Shown: piece by piece, positions 1 to 11,036 of the stretch
How the letters are laid out: each line of letters starts with the position of its first letter
Numbering within the stretch: position 1 is the stretch's first letter
NCBI GenBank assembly: GCA_951394405.1
Contig: OX596344.1
Coordinates: 1,426,001-1,490,000, forward strand
Length of the DNA: 64,000 nucleotides
Reading direction: 5' to 3'
Origin: Coprinellus micaceus
Taxonomy: Eukaryota; Basidiomycota; Agaricomycetes; Agaricales; Psathyrellaceae
Program-made: the position numbers and the translations under genes
The notes under the pieces: model-generated
The model's input: only the letters and a program-made list of their open reading frames with translations
Told to the model about the DNA's origin: nothing
The model's database searches: none

Positions 1-711
1 CTCCTTCTATTTTCACGACCGTTATACCCACTGCTTTCTTGTATTCGCTTTCCGTTACGCACACACTTCATTCATCTCTCTATCCATTTCACGATACCCT
101 CATGATTCATATTGTATTTGTATCGCTTCTCATGAACCAACACAGCTTCTACACCTTGTCTACAGCACGATCATGTACTTTTCGATTGCTTTCACTGCCA
201 GTGGCTATTCAATAAACCCACCGATACTATTATTCTCACTCTCTCGTACGGTTCCTAGTCACCTCTCGTCCAATCTGAATCCAAGGAGTCCCCAGAACTG
301 ACATGTCAGCTGACAAGATGGTGACCTGTCCGGGTTGCTTTGATTTTGCACGTGAGGTTGAGTTGTCCAAATCGGTCAAGGTCGTGACATCCGGCAACTT
401 ACGCCGACCGGCAACTCAGTCCAAATGAATGAATGAAGCACCTGGAAGCACCCTCATTGCAGAGGTTCCTTCCGTTTTGGAGGAAGACAAAGTTACAGCC
501 CTGGAGGAGCCAAACAGGGCCAACTTTTATATCTGGCTCGGGTGGACTGTTCTCCTTCCTTGCCACTCACCCACTTCCGCCCAACTTCCACCTCCCTCCC
601 CACTCGCGAACAACTGGTACGTTCCATTGTTCATGCGTTCAATGGGATAGTGTATTCAACTGATTCATAACAGCACCCTTCCCCATCCCATACTACGACC
701 CCATATTCAAC
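1..711. other. Intergenic, left edge
   Basis: No gene is supported. The first 250 bases are rich in pyrimidines and look like untranslated or promoter sequence. The last 280 bases are the likely promoter and leader of the gene that starts at 712. Short open frames at about 429-663 have no start context or family resemblance. Confidence 0.5.
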
Positions 712-2281
712 ATGCCCAAGCGTAACAGCACTTCAAAGGCCACGGATGCCCAACCCATCGCCAAAGCAAAGCCCACCAGGGTTAGCAAGCGGCTCCAGAC
801 CAAGAGATCCGCCGCCAAAGAAGGCGCTCCAGCAACCGCTACCCCAAAAAGCGATACCCAGGGCCCTCTGGCCACCGAGTCCCCCGCCAAGCCAATGGCC
901 ACCCGAACCCGGACGAAGTCGAACGCGGCGAAGAGCAAAGCACCAGTCGCCTCTGGCAAAGAGAACGTCGAGTCGCCGGCTCTGAACTGTCATCCCGCCC
1001 GTAACCCTCCCGAATCCCCCATCAAGCTCAAGAACGTGGCGAAGCGCGACGAGCCGACGACCTCCAGTGAAGAGGTCGTCGAGGAGTCTCCTGTTCTGAA
1101 CTGTCATCCCGTTCGCAACCCTCCAGAATCGCCCATCAAGCTCACCAAGGGCAGGGCTGCCCGTCCTTCTGCACCCCAGAGGAAGAGGGTGTCGACCGTC
1201 AACAACCAGGCGACCAGGGTCAAGGCTGCTGCTAGGGCTAGAGCTAAGAAGGCATCCATCGAGGACAAGAAGCCTACCGCGGCCGGCCCTCCAGAGACCA
1301 TTCAGGCCGCCCCGACCCAGCGAGATATCAGGGCGCAGCGTCGTGCGGCGGTGAGGGCGGCCAAGGACGTGACCAAGGGTGTAAAAGGCCAAAGGGACCG
1401 CCACGAGGAAACGGCTGCCTTGGTTGAACCCGCCCGATCGGAAGACGAACACAAGCAAGATTACGCGGAGGTCCGCGATACAGGTGCCAACCAACCGGAA
1501 GAGGTCAACTCGGATAATCAGCCAGCCTTGGGGAAGGATGTTGAAAAGGGCGAGGTCGAGGGCGAGATTACCAACGAGGGTGCTAGGTGAGTACCACGAA
1601 ACGACTGGTCTCGGCTTCGAAGACTGACCTACTTCCTAGCCAAAATGCTTTGAAGAGGCGCCATGACGAGGAGGAGGAGGATGAAGACTTGAAAGACGAA
1701 GAGGAAGTGGAGCGGTTGTCTTTTTACGATGGGAAGGACGACAGCGACGTTGAGGATGACGTCGGGCACCAGGCGGAGGTGCCTGAGAGCATCTCAATGT
1801 TTAAAAAGTCGAAGTCCATGTATAAGAAGAGGAAGGTGGCACACGGGGTCAGGTCGGATGGTTCTGGTACGTTCTCCTGCCGCTCGCGACAGTTGCTCCT
1901 TCAGGTTAGCTCACTTGAGAACTAGGTTCGCCAGATGACAATACACCCGCCGACTCTGCCTCCCGAGCTGAGGCAAACCTTGAAACCGCAAATGAATGCG
2001 AGGAGGAACGTCAGAATTCCACACCCCTCCACCAAACCCCCACCGTCGCAGACGTGCCGCAATTCGCTCCCACACTTGATGCCGATGAAATCTTCAGCAG
2101 ACTCTCAGCCGCTGGCTACGACGACGATGTTGAATCGATTGGATCCAATGAGGAGGTGGAACTGGAATACCCCGGAGAAGAGGCCCAAAAACCTCCGACG
2201 ACTCGCCCTGGAACCCCAATACCGAAGGCGGGAGCCGTTGGTGCCGCGTCCGCCTCCCCCCACTCCCCAAATCTCCTGTGA
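712..2281 (+). CDS. Low-complexity nuclear protein with KEN box and duplicated SP motif
   Basis: Three exons: about 712-1587, 1641-1867 and 1926-2281, joined by introns with normal gtgagt/gtacgt donors and ctag acceptors. The protein is about 485 residues and looks disordered. The N-terminal 290 residues are rich in Lys, Arg, Ala and Pro, and the C-terminal part is very acidic (runs of Glu/Asp). A KEN tripeptide lies at residues 83-85. A 20-residue motif that begins ESP and ends SPIKL occurs twice, at nt 970-1029 and 1084-1143. A KEN box is a known recognition signal of the anaphase-promoting complex, and SP sites are typical of cyclin-dependent kinase targets. A basic, KEN-bearing N-terminus with an acidic tail resembles securin, but I cannot show homology. 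It could equally be a chromatin or nucleolar protein. The coding status is well supported by the splicing; the function is unknown. Confidence 0.7.
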
Positions 2282-2882
2282 ACCAAATAACCCACCCAAG
2301 ATACACCTCGAAGGGTCCACCTTCGTAACTTCCCCCGCTGCACCGCCGAGCCTGTCGAGAAGCTGCCTAGCTACATCACTCCCGAGGTGCTGCCAGTTCA
2401 GCCTTGAAGCCAACCACTTCATGCACGTCGACTGGGTGTTAGGGGGGCGGGCGCGATGCGGGGGGAGCCAGATTACCTTGAATAAGATTGAACCGTTCAG
2501 TGTCCCAGTTCCCAGTTTTTTATCCATATGCCTTCCATTTCGCCCCTACCTTACCTTCCTTTCAACGTTGTGTTTTTGACGTTGGACTTCAGTTGTTGTT
2601 TTCCTTGATTATAGCCATGCACTTCTTGTTAGCCTGTTCCCTTGCTTAATCTTGTACCTACTGCGATCATGAATAGAGCAGCGTCAGTACTGACTCTGGA
2701 TTGGACTGGGGATGTGAGGAGCGTCGAGGCCCGGATCTCAAACTGCGAGGACCTGCCAAGGACCTTTCGGCACTTGCCGAATAAATTCCCATGGGCCAGT
2801 CGCTTCTAGTCTTTCTGCACCACTCTCATTCTCGACTACAAATCCAGTTCGATCTTTCGAACCTGGTTCCCAGATCCATTGA
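2282..2882. other. Intergenic, between the KEN-box gene and NUG1
   Basis: This holds the 3' flank of the upstream gene and the promoter of NUG1. The first part is still biased in composition. I see no coding frame with support. Confidence 0.5.
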
Positions 2883-4797
2883 ATGTCTAGCAAGATGGGA
2901 CGAACGAGTAAGTTTCCACCGTGATCATTGCAGGGCATCTACTCATCCGAACCAATGAACGTTAGAAAACAAGAAACAGTCTGATGTTCCACTCAAGAGC
3001 AGTTAGTAAAACTCGATCGAACCGACAAAATTGAGCTGATACGAGGGAGTAGAGTTGAAAAAGGATCCTGGAGTCCCAAAGCTACCGAGTCTCAAGGAAC
3101 GAGTGAGGCAACACACCAAGAAACCGCAGGTATGCCATTCGATTGTGCAAAATCTTGCGGACCTTAACAGTTGAACGTGCAGATTCCAATGGAACGGCGA
3201 CTGGACCCCGATACACCCATGGCGTCCGAACCCACCCTTTCTACCCTTGCCCAACTCGCAGCAGAAGTCGACGCACAAAACCAATTCTATGTCTTGCAAG
3301 ACAACGAAGACGAGGCTGGTCCATCACGGACGAGAACGAAGGAACAGCTCCGAAGATACTATCTCAAGGCCCTGCATAAGGTCATTGACCAGAGCGATAT
3401 CGTCGTTCTGGTTTTGGACGCGAGGGATCCAGAGGGATGTAGGAGTAGGCTAGTGGAAGAGGAGGTCCGAAGGCGGGAAGCGGAGGGCAAGAAGCTGGTG
3501 TTTGTGCTGAACAAAATTGGTGGGTCGTGTCTATCCTCCCCCTCTACTCTACTGAGATTCTGTAGATCTCATCCCCAAGGCTAATGCTCAGGCATGGCTG
3601 AAGTATCTACGCCACTCAACACCCACACTTCCCTTCCTCTCCAATGCCTCTACCCACCAACGAAACAACATCTCCTCGAGCACCGCGCCCGCGCTCATGA
3701 AGCTCCTGAAAGCTTACAAGCCCTCGGCGGGGAGCGTCACCGTCGGTGTCGTGGGCTACCCCAACGTCGGCAAGAGTAGCTTAATCAACAGTCTAAAACG
3801 GAGCAAGGTTTGCGCTGTTGCAGCTTCTGCAGGCCACACAAAAGATCTCCAGAGCATACAGCTCGAACGCGGAATGAAGATCATCGACTCTCCGGGAGTT
3901 GTGTTTGACGATGACGACTACGATGATGGGAAAGGTTCTAAGAAGGGTAGTGTGCTGCTGAGGAATGTAGTGAAGGTGGAGGACGTTGAGGATCCGATTG
4001 CCGTCGTCGAGGAGATCCTTGTTCGGACCCCAAGAGAAACCCTTCAAAGGATCTACAACCTCCCCGAGTTCGGCACAACACTCGAGTTCCTCACCATGCT
4101 CGCCCTTTCCAGCGGGCGGCTGCTCAAGGGAGGCACGCCCGACCTGAACTCTGCAGCCCGACACATCCTGTCAGATTGGAACCAGCAAAAGATCCCCTAC
4201 TTCTCAGAACCCCCGCAGGTCCACCCTTCGCTCATCCCCTCAGTCATGCAAGCGTCCGCAGGCGCTGCACCGGTAATTGCTCCTGGTGCCGAGCAGGTCG
4301 GTCAGGCCCAGATCGTCGCGGAGCTCGCGAAGCCGTTCGAACTGGCTGGGCTGTTTGGCGCCGCCGACGCAGGCGCATTCGGGGGAGTAGATGTTACGAT
4401 GGATGGGGAGGGCGAGGCGGAAGCTATGGCGTTGGACGAGGACCAAGGCGCAAACGACCAGATGATTTCTGAGGACCTCATCCCACATCTCCCTGTGAAG
4501 CGTTCACGGTCACCCTCCATCACCCCCAATCCGGGCAACTCCATCTTCAACGACAACGAACCAACATACCTGCACCGGCAACCGAAGCGCCAGAGGCGGA
4601 ATAAGGAAGTTCCGGAGTACAATGCGCCGCTAGATGGGCATGTGCTGGAGACGATGGAGAGGGGAAACCCGTTGAATAGGAAGAGGATGAAGACGGAGAG
4701 GAAGAAAGAGAGGAGGATGGCGAAGCTGGCGGCGAAGCATGCCGGAGGGGGGATGCAGGTGGACGAGGAGGACTTGTCGTTCACGTTTATGGCGTAG
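2883..4797 (+). CDS. NUG1: Nucleolar GTPase NUG1 (GNL3/nucleostemin family)
   Basis: Five exons (2883-2907, 2966-3001, 3053-3129, 3183-3519, 3566-4797) give exactly 569 codons including the stop. The GTPase motifs are circularly permuted, as in the YlqF/YawG family: NKID (G4) comes first at about residue 155, then GYPNVGKSS (G1), then DSPG (G3). The N-terminus is basic with KKDPGVPKLPSLKE, which matches the GN3L_Grn1 region of nucleostemin-like proteins. The C-terminus is basic and includes a KRMKTERKKERR stretch, a likely nucleolar localisation signal. Yeast Nug1 acts in the nucleolus and nucleoplasm on maturing 60S ribosomal particles, and that role is expected here. The three short first exons are too small to appear as open frames and were placed by splice signals and family match. 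I am confident in the family; GNL3 versus GNL3L naming is not resolved. Confidence 0.92.
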
Positions 4798-5230
4798 GTG
4801 CTTCTCCTTTCTCTCCGTCGTTGCTTTTCTATCATCTGTGCCCGTTTGTACATCTACTGCTTTCCCCTTGCATATTCACATTGGGTGCATCCTGCTGATG
4901 GAGCTATTTTCTCGATAAGATAAGATGGGTCTGATGGACCGACAAGCGCCTACAAGATAACGACGATACCCTGACGTCAGCGAGTCTACTTTGGCAGGGC
5001 AGTGCGCACAGCAGTCACTCTTTGTTCCGACTCCAACAGTAGCCAAGTGCTGGAAGGAGCCGTTGTCAAGGGCTTCTCTTTTCGACTCCACCCCCCAAGG
5101 ACGTGAGGACGACGTCAAAGTAGCTTGGCTTCTGTCATAGGCTTCCTCCACTCCTTCAAACTGATTTAAGGACGATAGAAATAGAGACCACCTTCAGCTA
5201 CTACCAGCAAACCATTCTTCATTCTTCTCT
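4798..5230. other. Intergenic, between NUG1 and GH128
   Basis: Terminator of NUG1 and promoter of the GH128 gene. No additional gene is visible. A CT-rich stretch follows the NUG1 stop. Confidence 0.5.
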
Positions 5231-6626
5231 ATGAGACCTTTCGCGCGGAATCTGTTCTTACTATGCCTCTCGGGACTCATGACGGGCTCCAGCGCGCTCG
5301 TTGCTGACCATCCAATACGTGATGAAGTACCGACCCGAAGGTCAATAATTCGTCGCCAGACTAGCACGAATTCGACATCAGACCCGGATTCTACGAACTC
5401 CACAACGAGCCACAAAGCAGGGCTCGCCTGGGCTAACGGAAACACAGTTGACATCCAACCATTTCTAGTTACCGGCAAGGTTTCTTGGTGAGTCTTCCGG
5501 ACTCTTCCCCACTTCCTCTTCCCAGTTTGGACTGACAAACCGTGATAAATCCGAAGGTACTACACTTGGTCAGTGTGGCCTGTCACCTCAAGGGGGAGCT
5601 GGGGATCGCGAGGGAAGGACGTAGAGTCGGAATGGGTCCCGCTGTTTTGGGGAGCTAAGAGTGTGCCCGATTTCCAAACGAACCTCAGAGATGGGCTGAG
5701 GAGGGCAAATGAGAGTGAGAAAACGAGGGTGAGGGCTGTCTTGGGTATGAATGAGTGAGTCGAGCGTTCTATACGCGTGTTCCAGCTCTTTCGCTCGCAC
5801 CCTAACACCGAAATTGAATTTTGCAGGCCGGAACAACCGGGCCAGTCGAATATGACAGCGCAAGATGGCTTTGATCTGTGGATGGAGTACATGGAGCCTC
5901 TTCGTACGCAATATGGGGTCAGGCTGGGGAGCCCAGCCGTGAGTAGCGGCCCCGCTGGGAAGCGGTGGATGCAGGACTTTTTAGCCTTGTGCGATGGAAG
6001 GTGTAATGTAGACTTCATTGCCCTGCGTGAGTAATATCTTCATCTCACCTTCGGATACGGGCTTACCGAGCTGACTATGAATAATTAGACTGGTACGGCA
6101 CGGACCCCGATGGTTTCATTGCCCACCTGTGGGACTACCACGACACGTTTAACAGAACGATGTGGGTAACTGAATGGGCATGTCACAGCTTCGTCAACGC
6201 CAGCGAGAACGAGCGGTGTTCTGAAGAAGGCGTGGCGGAATTCATGAACAAGACTCAGAGCTTCATGGACCAGACGGATTGGGTGGAGAGGTACGCGTGG
6301 TTCGGAGCGATGAGGGACTTACAGGGTGTAAATGAGGTGCGTTGATGTCTCGGTGCCGTGTCACGGCCGTTTGAGACCATGGTCGAAACTTGGAACTTGG
6401 TGAGGTGTGTGTTAGTACGGTGCTGATTGCATGTTTACTCTAGGAAAATGCCCTAATGGACTCCAGCGGGGCCATCAGCTCCCTTGGGAGGCAATACGTG
6501 AATGCGACGGCAGACCAGAACCTCTCAAGCTCAGCGGCTCGGGGTGGGCAATATACCATGGAGGTCTGGGTGACGCTATTGGTAGGCCAGTCGGTGCTCC
6601 TCGCGTGGATGTTTGGGCTGTATTAG
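5231..6626 (+). CDS. GH128 (Asl1-like) secreted beta-1,3-glucanase, GPI-type tail
   Basis: Five exons (5231-5487, 5557-5754, 5827-6026, 6089-6336, 6444-6626) give 361 residues. An N-terminal signal peptide (MRPFARNLFLLCLSG) is followed by a Ser/Thr/Asn-rich linker with RR sites. The glycoside hydrolase domain shows the family hallmarks: YYTWSVWP near the start, a GMNEPEQPGQSN block with the likely acid/base Glu, HWYGTDPDGFIAHLWDYHDTF, and WVTEWACHSF, whose Glu is the likely nucleophile. The last 20 residues are hydrophobic and follow a small-residue region, as in GPI-anchor signals, so the enzyme is probably held at the wall or membrane. GH128 members cleave beta-1,3-glucan; Lentinula GLU1 and fission yeast Asl1 are known examples. 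The second intron falls inside the NEPE motif. Wall remodelling is the likely job. Confidence 0.9.
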
Positions 6627-8577
6627 ATGGGTCTAGACCTTCAAGTTCCAAAAATACGATATCCGTCATGATCGACAATCCTGGACCTGAGTGGATTAAA
6701 CGGCACCCGCGGGGTTTGAGGCATGGACAGTAGCTTGGCAGTGACCCCGGTTGTCGATCATCCGATAGTAGGTCTGGAGAAGCAGGCGTGTCAAATCACA
6801 ATAACGCATCCCACACCTTCTCTCGTGAGATTGATCAACACAAACGCCATTCGGCAGCCTTTGGAAGCCTGAAAAGGTAGTCATTTCAAAGGATGTCCTC
6901 TAGCCCGGCAAAAGAGGTCGAAGCGGAAAGCAAATGGCAGTCTGCAGACACGGTTTTCGGTACTCCCGTGACCAACTGAGTTGACAAGGTCCTTCAGGAA
7001 TTGACTCCCAGGGGCGCTGGTGGGAGGGAGTGTGTTGTGGATCGGACTTCTGTCCCCGAGCCTCTCGAGAGATATAAAAAGGCGGCATGTCTAACCTCAG
7101 TTCAGTCCCTCTAACTGCCTCCCCCTCTGCAGCTTCACTGGGTCTCAAACAGGGCTCTCCCTGTCGATGGTTCCTCCCATGCAGCGTCTCCTTCCTCGAG
7201 GTCGATATCATTCATTGTGGTCGAGTTGGGTTCAGCTTGCGAGGCACATTCTGTCGATGTATTCTCATCGACCGAATGGAATCCTGAGTGGGCTTAACAG
7301 ACGCAATAAATTTAACGCGCTTCCGGGTTGAGTGTACAGGAGGACCATCTTTATCCTGGTCACTCTTTCTGCGACGTCAAGTGTGGAGTCGTTGGCCTCA
7401 TCCGACCGTCCAGCCTGCTCCGAACCCAGCCAGCATTGCCTCGAGTTTCCTCTAAAATGCACACTGAACGTGGTGAGGTCCCAGGGCCAAAATCAGCGCG
7501 TTGTTTGTCCCCGGAGAAGGGCACCGTTATCCTATGTAATTCAGCTACACAAACGACGACTTAGGGAGCCTCTCGACGCCGATGTGACGATGTGGGGAGG
7601 GGGATAATCGTGCCATCTGAATTGGGACGACTCGGTCGTTTGACCGTGAGCGGGTGGTAAATCTAGGAATAACAGAAGGCCAGAACTTAGCACGGATACA
7701 TCCTACCCGGCCATAGAAGTAATCCAAGTAAATACGGTGGCCCGAGAAGGGCTACTATTATGTAGGTTAGTCTATGCTCAATTGAGTCTTGTTCCGGATA
7801 CTGTCAATGAGTGTCACTGTCGGACAGCTCTCGGAAGAAAACTATCCGGACTGGACGAAAACGGAATCGAAGCACCACAACGGTTGTTGTATCCAATTCT
7901 ACGAGGGTTGGGCACCCTGCAAGCTGGGACAGGAGCCTTTGACCCGCCTGGACAGGTAGATCCTCTCTCCTGGGGGTGTAAATCACCAAAACGGACGTCG
8001 GTATTGGACGAAGCGCTGCCAATACATGGGCGTCCTAGGGGTGAAGATAACCACCCCCGAATTGGGCGGTTCCCCCGGCGCGGAACGTCAAGGGATCGAA
8101 GTGCGTGGGGACGAGAGGCTCGGCCGTGAGAAATATGTTCGGCCGACGCCGCGCGGGATGACGAGCATTTTATTCGGACTGGTTGCTCACTTGCTGACCA
8201 CCATATTCTCCTGGCTTTTCTCACTCACTTCGTGCCCACCTGCTCTGGCGCTTCCAGGACACGACCTGTATTGGCCTTTAACGTTATACTTGGACAATTA
8301 CTCGAACAGCATTGAGAAGAACAATTTATTGTACACGGAACTAACACGGAACACGATCGATATGGACGACAACTCGAAAACACCAGTACGGAGATATGAT
8401 ACAAGTACATGCACGACATAGAAAGTGGAAACACGACGGAAGGGACTGGGCCGAGAGTTTGCTGGATATGGCTTGGGTTTCTGCTGCTCCGTTGGGCTGA
8501 CCCTTGAGTCGGGAGCGCCAAATATCGACGCTAACGTTGCGAAACCCGCCATAATAGGCCCTATCGTCGGAGCGATC
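6627..8577. other. Gene-poor interval of about 1.95 kb
   Basis: No open frame here has a family match or convincing splicing. A TATA-like gatataaaaagg sits near 7073-7084 and is followed by ATG at 7087, but the reading frame beyond is short (66 codons) and unlike a protein. The interval includes the 3' flanks of the GH128 gene and of the minus-strand gene that ends at 8578. Confidence 0.45.
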
Positions 8578-10298
8578 TCAGAGTGACCAGTCGCTGATAG
8601 TTTCATTTCCTGTTTTTACGTTGCTCTCAACTTGGGGAGCGTATTTGGCTGGTGCATCTTCATCGGCTAAATCGTATCTCGAGTGAGTCCAACGAGAAAT
8701 GGTAAATATAACGACCGACGGGAACCTGGACGTACCACACTCGCCGTTCCGGACTTTCATCTTCTTCATGGGCCTCTCGAACCTGGCGTTCTGCGCCTCG
8801 TCTTCGCTGTCAGTAGTCTCGCTCTCGCTGCCCTCATCATCCTCGTGGTAGTTCCTTTTGCCTGGATTCCTAGTTTGCGGCCTCAGCGATCAAGGTCTTT
8901 CAGGTCATCAGACAAAAATACTCACTTCGATTTGGCCTCATGAACTTCCCGACTCCAGGCCGCAACGCCCCCACCGTAAATATCCTCTTCCGATGACTCG
9001 TCGGAGACGTGGCCTTCCTTGTCCGATTCGGAGCCGTCTTCCTGAGGGGCCCGAAGCAGGGTAGGGTCCTCCTCCTCCTCGACCTTGATCTCGAAGGTAA
9101 TTGTCTTCCTGGACTTGAACTCAGACCTTATGACCCTAGGCGCTTGCTGAGTAGAAGGAATCTCCCCGAATCGCCTGATCGGTGCAGGTCCTCCCTGTGC
9201 CTTACGGCTGGGCAGAGGAGGGGCCGTGGGGATGATCAGCGCCTTGCGATAGGGCGAGGGAGGGATTCCGTTGGCAGCCTGGGCTATCTGCGGACGGTAA
9301 GGCAGGGGAGGGACGGGTAGAGCGCGGGTTTTAGGCCGGTAGGGGAGGGGCGGGGCAGGGATAAGAAGAGCTGTAGCCACGTGCGGTTCGTGGTGAGGTA
9401 GGAGAGGGACAGGAAGAGCCTGTGGGCCGGTCATTCCGCGGGAGGGCAAGGGGAGAGCGGCTGTGGCCTTCTTGGCTTCTGTCTCCATAGGGTTCGCCCT
9501 TCTGGTTGCTTGACGAACGCGGCTCGAGCGTGTCTCGGCGTAGTTTTCTTGCGTAGCAGAATTAAGCGCGTCGAGGATAGCGTTACGTCCTGTGAACATC
9601 GGTCCTTGCAGCTTGGGGGCTGCAGATGCCTCGGTGTTCTCGTCTCGAGGGGTGAGGGTCGGATTATCGACGGCTCCGTTGGCAGGTTGAGGAGGTGGTG
9701 TGACTTCCTCGCTGGGAGCTTCGTCCATGGTGGCAGTCGCGGCGACCGGGGCGAAGGTCCTGTTCCGCCCCGAGGGAAGAGCAGGGGTAATGATTTGGTG
9801 GCCACTCGAGGGCTGCATTGTTATGACAGGCCTTGACTGATCACCATTGCCGGCGGGGTGCTTCATATCGTCAGCTTTGACGATCTTGCTTGATCTCTGT
9901 GGGAGTCGGCGGTTGGGGATGGGAGGTGCTTTGTTGGTGCCACTGGGGTTGGCCTTTCCCAGATCGCGAAGGCCAGCCTTGACGTGGGGGGACAAGGAGG
10001 TAAGAGCGGCTTTGGTTCTGGGGACGGCGCGCTTTGCTCTACCTGAAGTCTCCTTTCTCTTTGACCTGGAGGATTCGGTGGCTTGGGTGGCACGAGTCGT
10101 CGTCGCTGCCCCCGATCGTGTCTTCCCGGTTGCTCGGGAGGATGGGCGAGTGGGTTGGGTGGGAGCCGCTGGCTGATGCTTGGCAGGGCTGGGAGTCGGG
10201 TTACTTGTGTTCGGGGGCTTCTTGGAACGAGTGCGGGCTGCAGGGCCATCGTAGGCAGTGGTAGAGGTTGAATTGCTGTTAACAATCTTGTGGGGCAT
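8578..10298 (-). CDS. Proline-rich disordered protein, unknown function
   Basis: Three exons on the minus strand: a long first exon (10298 to about 8925), a second of about 130 nt that ends near 8736, and a last one that ends at the stop at 8578. The joins use gtgagt and gtacgt donors. The N-terminal half is basic and rich in Ser/Thr/Pro/Lys. The middle carries repeated proline units of the form LPYRP, PPLPYRP, PPLPSR, which are plausible SH3-binding sites (PxxP beside Arg). The C-terminal part is acidic (EEEED, SESDKE, DDEGSESETTDSEDE) and contains a short basic MKKMKV stretch. No catalytic domain is visible. The basic-to-acidic layout loosely recalls the gene at 712-2281, but I see no alignment that would prove common origin. 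The ATG at 10298 is the first in frame. Confidence 0.7.
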
Positions 10299-11036
10299 CC
10301 TGATTGAGTGCAGATGCTGCGTAATGCGGTGATGGGCAGGGAATGTATCCTAGATGCGCGATGGTAAGCTTATTGAGGTAAGATGCGTCGACGCTAAACT
10401 CACCTTCGACGGGGAGGGTCAAGAATTGCGGAGGAGGTAGTGGCTGTAGATCAAGAGAGAAAGGAGTGAATTCCCACAGAAGCCTCATGTCAACATTCAA
10501 CTGATTGGCATTGTTTATGGTCGTGGCTCAGTGGCTCACATTCCTTTTACGGGTCTGGGAAGACAAACTTGATTCCTGAGAGAGAGGCACGTGCTAGTGA
10601 CCAATTTGGAAACTTTACCATCACGTGGGGGCCTCAACTCATCGCGTCGATCCGCGTCCGCCGTCGACCTGCCTTGACCAAGCCGCCCTTGCAGTGTGCA
10701 TTCGTAGGCGCGAGGGAGAAAGTAAAAAGGGTCCAGGGTCGTCCATAATACACGACGGGATTTGTCACAGAAGGGATGCACGAAACTGGTGGGATCCGGC
10801 ACCCGTAGAAACCCATCCACAATGAGCACTTCGAATGTGACGAAACTTCCAGTTATAAAGGTCTGCCTCTTTGCGTCCAGATTGTAGTACGGCCCGTATG
10901 CATGGTTACATTTGTCGTGTCTCATAATGAGAGAAGGAAAAAAATGAAATGATGTGGGGATGAAACCAAAAAGAGCGGATAAACTACGAGGATGTGCGTT
11001 AGGAATCTAAGGTATAAATGCGAGTGCCGCTATCCA
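10299..11036. other. Intergenic, promoter of the proline-rich gene and 3' flank of SAC3
   Basis: About 740 bases between the start at 10298 and the SAC3 stop at 11037. A 129-codon minus-strand frame at 10925-10536 has no recognisable content and I do not call it. Confidence 0.45.
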
